Positions 28,561-36,427 are shown, counted from the first letter of the stretch. The stretch: 64,000 bases of DNA from Oceanicaulis alexandrii DSM 11625 (GCF_000420265.1 NZ_ATUP01000001.1:1922001-1986000); one strand, 5' to 3'. A program made the numbers and translations. The notes: generated by a model from the sequence alone, not told the origin.

Positions 28561-28576
28561 TTAACGAAGCATTAAC
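28561..28576. promoter_or_regulatory. CtrA-type binding site in the divergent polysaccharide promoter region
   Basis: TTAACGAAGCATTAAC is a perfect TTAA-N7-TTAAC CtrA site as defined in Caulobacter. It lies 65 bases before the GT2 start on the minus strand and 57 bases before the barrel gene on the plus strand, so it could control either or both. Confidence 0.7.
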
Positions 28577-28632
28577 AGTGAGAATTCGGAAGGGCAATTC
28601 ACCCTGACGGACGGGTGAAGGCGGGTGACATC

Positions 28633-29565
28633 ATGACGAATTCCATGCGGACCAGCATGTTGGCGGCTGGGCTTGCCGTTGTGAGCGCCGGCGCCGCCCA
28701 GGCTGAAGGGCGTTTCGAGCTTCAATCCACGAATATGATCGCACGATCCGATCCGTTTTCAGCCGACCAGGAGCTGGCGTCCGTCGGGCCGGCGGTGTTC
28801 GATCTTGAGACAGGTTTTGACTCAAACACCTGGCTTCGCCGCGTTCAGCCGCTTGAAGGCCGACAGGTGCTGCGGTTTGAGGGCCAGCTGCGCGTACGCG
28901 GATACGCCGACCGGGACGAGCTCAACTCGGTGCTGGTCACCCCTCGGGTTCAATACTGGAACACGACCGCGGATAACCGCCTGCAGGTGCGTCTGGCGGC
29001 GAGCTATAGCGCTCTGAGCCGGGATGGAAACTCTCATTGGACGCGCCCGGAAGCCGAGGCGCAGCTGCGCTGGCGTCCGCAAGGCGATCAACGACTTGAA
29101 ACCGTCTTCCGCGTGCGCGCCAACGCCTATGATTTCGAGCGCGCCGATCTTCAGGGCCTGGACTCAGAGCGGGTGCGGGTCGGTCTCGAGCAGTTCTTTC
29201 GGCCCGTGGATGATGCTCTGGTGATGCGCATCTCGGCCTATTTCGAACAGGCCGATGCGGAGGAAGAACGCTTCTCCTTTGATGAAGCTCGCTTGCGCGG
29301 CGAAGTCATCTGGTCGCTCGACGCAAAAAGCTCAGCGGCGTTGGTCGCTGACTTCCGGGATCGGGACTATGACGGCGTCTTTTCGACGCTTCAGCCCGTC
29401 GCGCGCTCGGATCAGCGCTTTGAGATCGAGGCGCGTTACGAGCGCCAGATCGCAGAGCGCGTCAGCGCGTTTGTGGCGGCGGGGTATCTGGACAATGAGT
29501 CCAATATCCAGACTCGCGATTATGGCGGCGCCACCTTCCGCGCCGGCTTTTCTTTCCGGATATGA
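28633..29565 (+). CDS. Predicted outer-membrane beta-barrel protein of the polysaccharide locus
   Basis: A 310-residue exported protein. A signal peptide ends near AGAAQAEG (about residue 20). The rest is strongly amphipathic beta-strand sequence with alternating hydrophobic residues and many Arg/Asp/Glu turns, and the chain ends in an aromatic strand, GFSFRI, as in outer-membrane barrels. I recognise no named family; YaiO-like or other export-porin-like barrels are possible. The ATG at 28633 was chosen; a GTG frame extends to 28615 and another ATG is at 28645. The gene diverges from the GT2 synthase and precedes the BcsB-like gene by 152 bp, so it is a candidate outer-membrane exit or anchor for the glycan. 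Confidence 0.7.
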   Translation: MTNSMRTSMLAAGLAVVSAGAAQAEGRFELQSTNMIARSDPFSADQELASVGPAVFDLETGFDSNTWLRRVQPLEGRQVLRFEGQLRVRGYADRDELNSVLVTPRVQYWNTTADNRLQVRLAASYSALSRDGNSHWTRPEAEAQLRWRPQGDQRLETVFRVRANAYDFERADLQGLDSERVRVGLEQFFRPVDDALVMRISAYFEQADAEEERFSFDEARLRGEVIWSLDAKSSAALVADFRDRDYDGVFSTLQPVARSDQRFEIEARYERQIAERVSAFVAAGYLDNESNIQTRDYGGATFRAGFSFRI

Positions 29566-29620
29566 TCGGTCACCACAATGATGACACAGTATCGCCGGGA
29601 CGCCGCCCGACTTGACGTCT

Positions 29621-29635
29621 TTAAGGGTTGGGTAA
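29621..29635. promoter_or_regulatory. Weak CtrA-like site upstream of the BcsB-like gene
   Basis: TTAAGGGTTGGGTAA matches TTAA-N7-TTAA except for one base in the second half-site. It lies about 83 bases before the BcsB-like start. Alone it would be unconvincing; it is listed because a perfect site is present about 1 kb upstream in the same locus. Confidence 0.3.
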
Positions 29636-29717
29636 GAAACGCGTCGAAGGCTCACAGGTCTTGTCGTGAGGCGTTTTATCGCTGCGGGGGCGGCGACAGG
29701 TCCGGGGCTAATCCAGC

Positions 29718-31649
29718 ATGAAAACCAATCGTGAGTACAAGCGCAGATTCCCCTGGTTTTCTGCTTCCCTTGGCATTGTCGCGCTCGCCAGCGTGGCGAC
29801 GCTGTTCGTCTCGGGGCAGCTGAACGCCGGTCAGGGCGAGTTCGGATTGTTCGTGCGTCAGGTCTTTGACCGGATGACCAGCGCGCAGGCCGCGCTTGGT
29901 CGTGATGGTCTTTATGACGTCAGTCTGGCTGACGCGGGCCATGAAGACGGCCTCGTCGTGTCTGGGTACCCCTCTTACGCCTCCGCCAGCCTGCCTTTGG
30001 TGCGCGATCAGCGATCGCGTGCGGTCCGGCTCGTTCTGAGCGGCCGTCAGGATGTGAGCGTGGACGCGGTCACGGCGTTGCGGGTGACGGTGAATGGCCG
30101 ACGCGTGATGGAGCGGGTGCTGGCGCCGGGCCAGCGGGACTTCACCTGGGTGTTCGACCTGACCGAGCAGCTTGCGGGCGCTGCGGATGCGCGTATCGGC
30201 GTGCAGCTGGCTGGCGACGTGTCCGCCCAGGTCTGCCATTCGGACCGCTCCATGGGCGCAGTGCTCAGCCTTGCTCCGAGCTCCGGTCTCGAAATCGAGC
30301 TTGAGGGGCCGCTCACGTCTGTGCGCGATGTGTTGGCCTTGACCCCGCGCCAGGTGGTGATCGCCATGGATGACGGCGAAGCCTGGTTCGAGCTCGCGAC
30401 CCGGCTGGGCGCTCGGCTCAATCGCAACGGTTTTGTCGTCACCATGATCAATCTCGACGACGCGGCCGCAATCGTGGAAGCGGGCGCGGAAGGCGTGATC
30501 CTGGCGGGCTCGCGCGAAAATCTGCAGCGCGCTGGGTTTCTGTCAGTGGATGAACGCGCGCCTGCGGGCGCCAGCCTGTGGCGGCGCGCCGGGCACACCA
30601 TGGTCGCTGTCACGGATGCGGAGCGTATCGACACTGTGCGCTTTCTCACCAGCGAGCTGTCTGCCATCGCCCGTGGGATTTCGGTCAATCCAGTCCAATT
30701 CCTGTCTGCTGAAGGTCCGTCGGTGCTGACGCTTGAACGGCTCGGCGTGGACACCAGCGTGCAACAGGTCGCTGACCGTCGCGAATGGCGCTTCAGCTAT
30801 GTGTTGGCGGAGTCGCCGCAAGGCCGGGTCGCAGATGCCGTGGGACTCGATTTCCGGCTGCCGGATGGTCCGACGGGGGTGACGACGGTCGCTCATGTCG
30901 CGCTGAACGGTGAGTTGATTGATTCTCGACGGCTGAACGGTTCGGGCCAGAACCGCTATCGCGTGGAATTGCCCACGGCGCGGCAGGGTCTTGTGAATGA
31001 TGTCGCCATAGCCCTGCAGCGCCAGCGCGATGATGGCGGGTGTGAGATTTCCCAGCAGCGGTATCCGGTCCAGCTGGCGAGCGACAGCGCGCTCCTGTTT
31101 GAAAGCGCGCAGGCGGGTCAAGGCTTCACCCATTTGCCCGAGCGGTTTGCGGACGGTCTGGAAGTGCGTTTGCCGGATGTGATGAGTGCGTCGCAGAGGC
31201 TCGTCATGGCGCGCGTGACCGCGGATGCGCTGGCCTTGTTCGCCCCCTCCAATGCGCCTCTCACCTATGTGTTTTCCAGCACCGATAATGGCCGTTCCGG
31301 CCCGGTGGAACGGCCTTTTCTGGCGATCAACAACACGCCCGTGAATGCGCAGGCGCCCTTGCGGGTCTATGCGGACCGGCTGGTCATCGAGACCGGCGCC
31401 GGGGTGGATGCGGACGTGCGGGCCTTGTCCAACCTGACCTTGTTGCAGGTGTCGCGCGCTGAAATCGAACCGGAGACGCCCCGGCAGGGACCGCGTTACG
31501 CGCCGGGACTGGTGGTGCACGCCATTGATGATGCGCCCTCCATGCGCGGCGCGTATCTGGGACAGAATCCGGTGGCGATCATTCATGCGGACGGAGTGGC
31601 GATGTCGCCCGGAAGTCAGGGCCTGCCCAGCTTCATCGGCTTCGAGTAA
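29718..31649 (+). CDS. BcsB-like periplasmic polysaccharide-synthesis protein
   Basis: 643 residues with one N-terminal TM/uncleaved signal (about 12-33) and a large periplasmic part. Two carbohydrate-binding-like beta modules flank an alpha/beta part, as in BcsB of cellulose synthase. The segment DAVGLDFRLPDGP (about 375-387) recalls the BcsB GTSASFRLPP-type repeat, and VALNGELIDSRRL and NDVAIALQRQRDD fit the same fold. The known BcsB has a C-terminal TM anchor; this protein ends SFIGFE without one, so it would be held by the N-terminal segment. It probably guides the nascent glycan from the GT2 synthase across the periplasm. The BcsB relation is by motif and context only. Confidence 0.65.
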   Translation: MKTNREYKRRFPWFSASLGIVALASVATLFVSGQLNAGQGEFGLFVRQVFDRMTSAQAALGRDGLYDVSLADAGHEDGLVVSGYPSYASASLPLVRDQRSRAVRLVLSGRQDVSVDAVTALRVTVNGRRVMERVLAPGQRDFTWVFDLTEQLAGAADARIGVQLAGDVSAQVCHSDRSMGAVLSLAPSSGLEIELEGPLTSVRDVLALTPRQVVIAMDDGEAWFELATRLGARLNRNGFVVTMINLDDAAAIVEAGAEGVILAGSRENLQRAGFLSVDERAPAGASLWRRAGHTMVAVTDAERIDTVRFLTSELSAIARGISVNPVQFLSAEGPSVLTLERLGVDTSVQQVADRREWRFSYVLAESPQGRVADAVGLDFRLPDGPTGVTTVAHVALNGELIDSRRLNGSGQNRYRVELPTARQGLVNDVAIALQRQRDDGGCEISQQRYPVQLASDSALLFESAQAGQGFTHLPERFADGLEVRLPDVMSASQRLVMARVTADALALFAPSNAPLTYVFSSTDNGRSGPVERPFLAINNTPVNAQAPLRVYADRLVIETGAGVDADVRALSNLTLLQVSRAEIEPETPRQGPRYAPGLVVHAIDDAPSMRGAYLGQNPVAIIHADGVAMSPGSQGLPSFIGFE

Positions 31650-31748
31650 TCCATTTCACGCTATGTTAAGACCTTCGCAAGGTGAGTGCGATCTGGTGTC
31701 TGTCTAACTGATGCAGGGACCGGGGTGATTCGCTTCGGGAAGGGACTC

Positions 31749-33221
31749 ATGGAGCTCGCCACCGCAGATGCTGTTCAACCCCGCGAGGGCGAGGCCGCGT
31801 TCATTCTGCAATTGCGACCGCCGGAAACCGCGAATGCGGATGCACTGGCTGCGGGACTGGATCGCTTCACCTCCTTGTTTCTGGAGCGGGCGGTCAGCGA
31901 CCGTGTGCGCTTTTCCCCTCTCGGCGCTCTGACCTGGGCCTTGTGTTCTCCGGTTGAGCATGTGGACGATGTGGACGCCGCCTGCGACGAGCTGGCGAAC
32001 ACCTTGTTTGGCGACCCGGCGAGCGAAGCTGTGCATCTGGCGCGTCAACCCGACCTGCCGCGCCAGGAAGATTACCGCATCCGCAATCAGGCTCTGTCTG
32101 ATGAAGAAGGCGAGGCGGTGATGCACGATCTGGCCGAGCACGAATGGGATTTTGACACGAATTCCGACACGGAAACATCCGGAGCTGATGAGGGGGCGGG
32201 CGACGCCCTCCTTGATGACGGCGCGGTTGACCTCGACGCGTTTGACGCTTCCGGGGAGGACGATTGGGCTCTGGCCACGCCGATTGATGACGACCCTGTC
32301 GTGGTTCTGGATGATACTGTTGAAGGCGTAGAGCCTGCGAGCGCAACCGACACTGCGGACGGGACTGAAATTGAGCCCGAGGCGGAGGTCGCCGCAGCAG
32401 AGGAAGACGACTTCGCGTTTTTGCCGGACGCCGGGGCGGAAGCTGACTCTGACGCCGCACCCGAGCTTGAGACCGAAGCGGAGCCTGAGTTTGCGATAGA
32501 CCCTGAGCCGGCCGTTGAAGACGGTTTTGAGCTGGGTGAACAGTCTGAAACTGAGCCTGATGCCCCTGAGCTGGACAGCTCTGAAGCCGGTGCGGACATA
32601 GACGACGCGCTTGGAGCTGAGGGACGCGATCTGATCGTTGATGACGACGACTTCGTTCTGGCGCAAGCGGATGACGAAGTCAGTATGGCTGAGCCTGATG
32701 ATGCTGAGGCTGAGCCCGCTCTTGAAGCTGAGCCCGCCCTTCAAGACGTGCTGGAAGACGCGCTTGATGAGATCAACGCTACATCCCGGATCTGGGATGA
32801 AAACGCAGACACCGTTGATATTGATGACATTGCGGCCTCCGCTTTGCACGAGACCCGTCTGGGCAGCCAGACCGATATCGCTGCGGAATTAAGCGCGTTC
32901 CGCGAAGAGATGAAGGCGATCGCCCAATCCATTCCGTCTGGCGGCATGGATGCGGCGCTGGCTGATTTCCGCGCCGGTCTTGAAGCGATGTCGGGCGAAA
33001 TCGGACAGCGCGTTGATGGCGCGGCGCAGCGTATTGAAGCGGCGGTCGGCCAGCTGGATGTCAATCGATATGACGCCGCCAGCCAGCGCGTGGAAAGCGC
33101 TGCGGCCTTGATGGAGACGAGCGTCCAGGAGGCGCTGCAAGCGCTCAAGAACGCCAGTTCCGCCATGGCGACGCCGTCTCCGAGCGATATGTTTGAGGAA
33201 CAGGACCGCGACTCGGTCTGA
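31749..33221 (+). CDS. Very acidic protein of unknown function with a C-terminal helical segment
   Basis: 490 residues from the ATG at 31749, chosen because GGGAAGGGACTC immediately precedes it (the frame is open from 31686). The N-terminal 130 residues look globular (for example FILQLRPPETANADAL and RFSPLGALTWALCSP). Residues about 135-380 are a low-complexity Asp/Glu/Ala-rich stretch, probably disordered. The last 110 residues are long amphipathic helices of Ala/Glu/Gln/Arg that may form a coiled coil. No signal peptide or TM is seen, so it is likely cytoplasmic. I do not recognise a family. It follows the BcsB-like gene by 100 bp on the same strand and may be a scaffold or regulator of the polysaccharide machine. 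Confidence 0.7.
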   Translation: MELATADAVQPREGEAAFILQLRPPETANADALAAGLDRFTSLFLERAVSDRVRFSPLGALTWALCSPVEHVDDVDAACDELANTLFGDPASEAVHLARQPDLPRQEDYRIRNQALSDEEGEAVMHDLAEHEWDFDTNSDTETSGADEGAGDALLDDGAVDLDAFDASGEDDWALATPIDDDPVVVLDDTVEGVEPASATDTADGTEIEPEAEVAAAEEDDFAFLPDAGAEADSDAAPELETEAEPEFAIDPEPAVEDGFELGEQSETEPDAPELDSSEAGADIDDALGAEGRDLIVDDDDFVLAQADDEVSMAEPDDAEAEPALEAEPALQDVLEDALDEINATSRIWDENADTVDIDDIAASALHETRLGSQTDIAAELSAFREEMKAIAQSIPSGGMDAALADFRAGLEAMSGEIGQRVDGAAQRIEAAVGQLDVNRYDAASQRVESAAALMETSVQEALQALKNASSAMATPSPSDMFEEQDRDSV

Positions 33222-33293
33222 TCCGAACCTTTCCGCTTGTTAATGAACATCGCGTAATGTTAGGCTTCCCCTGTTAACGCCGGGGAGGGCGAT

Positions 33294-33476
33294 ATGCGGC
33301 TACTGGTAGTGATGGCGAGCGTCGGTCTGTTGAGTCTCGCACTCAGCGGCACTGCGGTTTACGCGTTCTGTTCTGATATGTCGCAAGGCCGGGCGGAAGA
33401 CGCTGTGCGCTTTGTGGAGCGCTTTCTTGAAAGCGCGCCTGACGGCTTCAACATTCCGCCCACGCGCCGGACCTGA
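33294..33476 (+). CDS. Small exported protein, 60 residues
   Basis: A 60-residue ORF with a strong ribosome site (GGGGAGGGCGAT before the ATG). The N-terminal 24 residues form a signal peptide (LLVVMASVGLLSLALSGTAVYA), leaving about 36 mature residues with one Cys (FCSDMSQGRAED). It lies 72 bp after the acidic protein gene on the same strand and convergent to the DUF1295 gene. No family is recognised. The clear ribosome site and signal peptide argue that it is real. Confidence 0.55.
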   Translation: MRLLVVMASVGLLSLALSGTAVYAFCSDMSQGRAEDAVRFVERFLESAPDGFNIPPTRRT

Positions 33477-33485
33477 TCGTACCTA

Positions 33486-34286
33486 TCATGAGTGTGACTT
33501 GGGCGGACGCGGCACAAACGCCGATGTCCGCGCCTTGTAGCGCGCATAGTCTGGGCGTCTGTCCTCAATGCCCGCTTCCTGAAGCGTCACGCCGGACAGT
33601 TTGAGCAAGGTGAAGGTCACGAAGACCGGACCAGGCAGGGCAAGCGCGCCCCAGCCGGTTTCGGCCGCGATCAGCCACAGCCCCCACCAGACGCAGGCCT
33701 CGCCGAAATAATTGGGATGCCGGCTCCAGGCCCACAAGCCTGTGTCGAGAACCTGGCCCTGCCTGGCCGGGTCATGTTTGAACCGGCTGAGCTGGGCGTC
33801 CGCGAGGCTTTCATACGCAATTCCGAACACGGCCAAAGCCGCTCCGGCATAGCCCAGAACGCCCAGCGTCGCTTCACCTGCGAACGCTTGCCCGAGCTGT
33901 ACGGGCAGGCTGGTCAGCCATAACAGGACGGCTTGAGGCAGAAAAACGAACAGCGCCGTGGTGCGCCCATAGCTCCAACCGCGCTTCTCGCGGACATTGC
34001 TGAGCAATTTCATATAGCGCCGATCCGCCCCCTCCTGCCGCCAACGCAGCAGCAAATGAACGCCGAGCCTCATCCCCCACACAGCGGTGAGCCCGGCGAT
34101 CAGCATGTGTCGCCATGTCGCGCCATCAGTCAGCAGAAAGGTGAGCCCGGCGACCAGAACAATCGAAAACGCCCAGAACGCATCGATGAAGCTGGGGTCG
34201 CGATTGAGCTGGGCGATCACCCAAAGTGCTGAAAATAATAATAAAACGGCCCCAAGATTAAGGGCGAGCAGGCTGATGACGCTCAT
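33486..34286 (-). CDS. DUF1295 / steroid 5-alpha-reductase-like membrane protein
   Basis: A 266-residue protein with about six to seven TM segments. The C-terminal signature GLWAWSRHPNYFGE (about 198-211), preceded by DTG and followed by WWGLWLIA, is that of the DUF1295/steroid 5-alpha reductase/isoprenylcysteine methyltransferase fold, where the His/Asn/Tyr cluster contacts the cofactor. WSYGRTTALFVFLPQ in the middle also fits DUF1295. Members act on hydrophobic substrates at the inner membrane, but this subfamily has no settled reaction. It is read alone, convergent to the small exported gene and divergent from bigR. The ATG at 34286 is preferred over TTG 34289. Confidence 0.82.
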   Translation of the reverse strand: MSVISLLALNLGAVLLLFSALWVIAQLNRDPSFIDAFWAFSIVLVAGLTFLLTDGATWRHMLIAGLTAVWGMRLGVHLLLRWRQEGADRRYMKLLSNVREKRGWSYGRTTALFVFLPQAVLLWLTSLPVQLGQAFAGEATLGVLGYAGAALAVFGIAYESLADAQLSRFKHDPARQGQVLDTGLWAWSRHPNYFGEACVWWGLWLIAAETGWGALALPGPVFVTFTLLKLSGVTLQEAGIEDRRPDYARYKARTSAFVPRPPKSHS

Positions 34287-34454
34287 CAAGTCAGCGGTCT
34301 CCGGTTAGCGGGAACAAAGGCGCAGCACGCACAGGACGCCTGTCAGGACCATAGGATCAGAAAGATTGACTGTGAGGAAGACTTGTCACTGGGGGCCAGG
34401 ATTTCAATTATCAAAACACGAAAGTTCAAATTGAGCAGACAAGGGTCCCGAGCC

Positions 34455-34787
34455 ATGGGCGCCGAACTCGACCTGATGGAGCTGCGCGATCGCGCGGACG
34501 AAGTCGCCAGCCTGATGAAAATTCTCGCCCATCCGGGGCGGCTGCTGGTGGCGTGCGAGCTGATGGAAGGCGAGTGCTCGGTGTCTGAGATCGAGTCGCG
34601 CACCGGCGTGCGTCAGCCTAATCTGTCGAGAGACCTGGCGCGCATGCGTGATGCCGGTCTTGTCACGCCGCGTCGGGACGCCAAGCACGTCTATTACAGC
34701 CTGGCCGATGTGCGTATCCACAAGCTGGTGTCGGCCTTGTGCCAGGCCTTCGGTCCCCAAATGTCCAAAGGAGGCGCCGTGTTATGA
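34455..34787 (+). CDS. bigR: ArsR-family redox repressor, BigR/SqrR-like
   Basis: 110 residues from the ATG at 34455, giving the standard ArsR-family N-terminus; a longer TTG frame begins at 34383. The winged helix is visible: LMKILAHPGRLLVACELMEG, CSVSEIESRTGVRQPNLSRD as the recognition part, and AKHVYYSLAD as the wing. Cys41 and Cys96 (and Cys34) are available to form the persulfide-sensing di- or tetrasulfide link known in BigR and SqrR. It overlaps the dioxygenase gene by 4 bp, which with the sulfurtransferase-like gene makes a classic BigR operon. An AT-rich imperfect repeat (TTTCAATT ... AAATTGA) at about 34407-34441 could be its operator. Confidence 0.82.
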   Translation: MGAELDLMELRDRADEVASLMKILAHPGRLLVACELMEGECSVSEIESRTGVRQPNLSRDLARMRDAGLVTPRRDAKHVYYSLADVRIHKLVSALCQAFGPQMSKGGAVL

Positions 34788-35671
34788 CAACCGATAACGC
34801 TTCATCTCAGAACCCTGTGGTCAAAGCCTTTTTTGACCGCGACACATTCACTGTCAGCTATGTGGTCTCCGATCCTGCGACGTCGAAAGCGGCGATTATT
34901 GATTCCGTGCTTGATTACGATCCGAAGTCGGGACGCACCGCCCATAAGAGCGCGGACGCCCTGATCGCTTATGTGAGAGAGCAGGGGCTGGATGTGGATT
35001 GGGTGCTGGAAACCCATGTTCACGCCGATCATTTGTCTGCGGCGCCGTATCTGAAAGCCCAGCTGGGCGGACAATTGGCGATCGGGGCCCATATCCGCGC
35101 CGTCCAGTCCGTGTTCGGTGATGTGTTCAACGCCGAGGACGAGTTCCGGCGCGACGGCTCCCAGTTTGACCATTTGTTCGCGGACGATGAGCGCTTTTAT
35201 ATCGGCGAACTTGAAGCGCGCGCCATGCATACGCCGGGGCACACCCCGGCCTGCATGACTTACGTCATCGGGGATGCGGCGTTTGTCGGCGACACGCTGT
35301 TCATGCCCGATTTCGGCACGGCGCGCTGTGACTTTCCCGGCGGGGATGCGCGCACGCTCTATCGCTCCATCCAGAAGATCTTCGCCCTGCCTGACGAGAC
35401 CCGCCTGTTCATGTGCCATGACTACAAGGCGCCAGGACGCGATGACTTCGCCTGGGAGAGCACTGTGGCCGAGGAGCGCGCTTCCAATATTCATGTGGGC
35501 GGCGGCGTGGACGAGGACAGTTTTGTCGCCATGCGCGAACGGCGCGACGCCACGCTGGACATGCCCAATCTGATCCTGCCCAGCGTGCAGGTGAACATGC
35601 GTGCGGGAGAATTGCCGCCCGCCGAGGATAATGGCGTGCATTACCTCAAGATTCCGTTCGACGCCCTGTAG
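34784..35671 (+). CDS. Metallo-beta-lactamase-fold persulfide dioxygenase (ETHE1/Blh-like)
   Basis: A 295-residue MBL-fold protein. Metal ligands are seen in THVHADHLS (His78, His80, Asp82, His83), HTPGHTPACMTY and the segment VGDTLFMPDFGTARCDFPGG, which is the hallmark of persulfide dioxygenases of the ETHE1/Blh/SdoA group. These mononuclear-iron enzymes oxidise glutathione persulfide to sulfite in the cytoplasm. The ATG at 34784 overlaps the bigR stop by 4 bp; the frame from 34739 would run inside bigR. Together with the downstream TIGR01244-type protein it forms the sulfide/persulfide detoxification unit that BigR represses in plant-associated alphaproteobacteria and Xylella. Confidence 0.9.
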   Translation: MTTDNASSQNPVVKAFFDRDTFTVSYVVSDPATSKAAIIDSVLDYDPKSGRTAHKSADALIAYVREQGLDVDWVLETHVHADHLSAAPYLKAQLGGQLAIGAHIRAVQSVFGDVFNAEDEFRRDGSQFDHLFADDERFYIGELEARAMHTPGHTPACMTYVIGDAAFVGDTLFMPDFGTARCDFPGGDARTLYRSIQKIFALPDETRLFMCHDYKAPGRDDFAWESTVAEERASNIHVGGGVDEDSFVAMRERRDATLDMPNLILPSVQVNMRAGELPPAEDNGVHYLKIPFDAL

Positions 35672-35681
35672 GAGTGAGCTG

Positions 35682-36113
35682 ATGGTCTGTGTCCCGGTGA
35701 CGTCTGATTTCTTCATTTCCGGACAGATCATGCCTGACCAGGTTCAGGCCTTTGCTGATCAGGGCTTCACCGCGTTGATCAACAATCGGCCTGATGGTGA
35801 GGAGCCTGGGCAGCCGTCTTCGGCGATGATCGAGGCTGCGGCCACATCGGCCGGGCTGGATTACCTGCATGCCCCCATGCAGGGCGCGCAGATCAGCGAA
35901 ACTGACATCGCCCGCATTCATGCGGTGACGCAGCAGGCGTCCGGCAAGGTGCTGGGCTTCTGCCGGTCGGGCGCGCGGTCCATGCTGGGGTGGGCGTTGT
36001 CTCAGTCGCAAGATCGTCCGGCGGATGAGATTCTCACGCTGGCGCGCGACGCGGGACATGATCTGTCGCCGTTTCGTGAGGTGTTCGAGGCGCGCCACGG
36101 ACCTGCCGTCTGA
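35682..36113 (+). CDS. TIGR01244/DUF442 sulfurtransferase-like protein (Blh N-terminal-domain type)
   Basis: 143 residues from the ATG at 35682, 10 bp after the dioxygenase gene with GGAGTGAGCTG upstream. The fold is that of cysteine phosphatases and rhodaneses: FISGQIMPDQVQAFADQGF, then INNRPDGE, and the Cys loop GFCRSGARS with Cys94. In Blh proteins this domain is fused to the MBL dioxygenase; here the two are separate adjacent genes. It probably moves persulfide sulfur to or from the dioxygenase. It is the last gene of the bigR operon. Confidence 0.85.
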   Translation: MVCVPVTSDFFISGQIMPDQVQAFADQGFTALINNRPDGEEPGQPSSAMIEAAATSAGLDYLHAPMQGAQISETDIARIHAVTQQASGKVLGFCRSGARSMLGWALSQSQDRPADEILTLARDAGHDLSPFREVFEARHGPAV

Positions 36114-36125
36114 GGCGCATGTCGT

Positions 36126-36144
36126 CACAGGTGAAAAACCTGTG
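36126..36144. promoter_or_regulatory. Inverted repeat CACAGGT-N5-ACCTGTG
   Basis: A perfect 7-bp inverted repeat with a GAAAA loop, 13 bases after the stop of the bigR operon. There is no T-run, so it is a weak transcript-end hairpin or an operator. Confidence 0.35.
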
Positions 36145-36244
36145 CGTCATCCAAACTTCATAAAACCCTTAATGATGTGTGCACAGGCGCCACACCTGCG
36201 CCAAGGTCAGTCAACGCTGGCGAATCCGGCGACGCCCGCAGTGC

Positions 36245-36269
36245 TGATGACGCCTGCGGTGCGTCATCA
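36245..36269. promoter_or_regulatory. Inverted repeat TGATGACGC-N7-GCGTCATCA
   Basis: A perfect 9-bp inverted repeat centred at 36257, 18 bases upstream of the Pho-box-like repeat. The arm length and spacing suit a dimeric regulator; the protein is not identified. Confidence 0.4.
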
Positions 36270-36286
36270 AGGCTCGCGTATATGGC

Positions 36287-36304
36287 GTGTCACGGCTTCG
36301 TCAC
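36287..36304 (+). promoter_or_regulatory. Candidate Pho box (PhoB site) upstream of the lipoprotein gene
   Basis: GTGTCAC-GGCT-TCGTCAC is two 7-base direct repeats separated by 4 bases, the spacing of the PhoB site CTGTCAT-N4-CTGTCAT. Five or six of seven positions fit in each copy. It lies 124 bases before the ATG. The closest studied parallel, Caulobacter ElpS, is phosphate-starvation induced. Confidence 0.45.
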
Positions 36305-36427
36305 GCAATTGAGAACCCTGCGTAACAATCTTGCTGTCTTTTCACCTCCCGAGCGACCGCCTGAGCCGACGAGCCAGTGCGGCGTGTTTTGAGTGTTGCG
36401 CCACATAAAGTCCCTCGGGGGGTTCTG

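Larger units (their letters stand above)
36114..36427. other. Regulatory intergenic region (314 bp) upstream of the tandem-domain lipoprotein gene
   Basis: No gene is supported here. The stretch holds a 7-bp inverted repeat at 36126-36144, a 9-bp inverted repeat at 36245-36269 and a Pho-box-like direct repeat at 36287-36304. An untranslated leader of up to about 120 bases would follow, ending in a G-rich ribosome site (TCGGGGGG) before the ATG at 36428. Confidence 0.6.

Noticed and set aside
31666-31680. TTAA-N7-GCAA before the acidic protein gene as a third CtrA site
   Set aside because: Two mismatches in the second half-site; not distinguishable from chance.
31704-32849. 381-residue minus-strand frame
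   Set aside because: It mirrors the Asp/Glu-rich gene on the plus strand and shows no domain.
33246-33262. AACAT-N7-ATGTT repeat before the small exported gene
   Set aside because: Arms of only 5 bp; no link to a known regulator and not a CtrA match.
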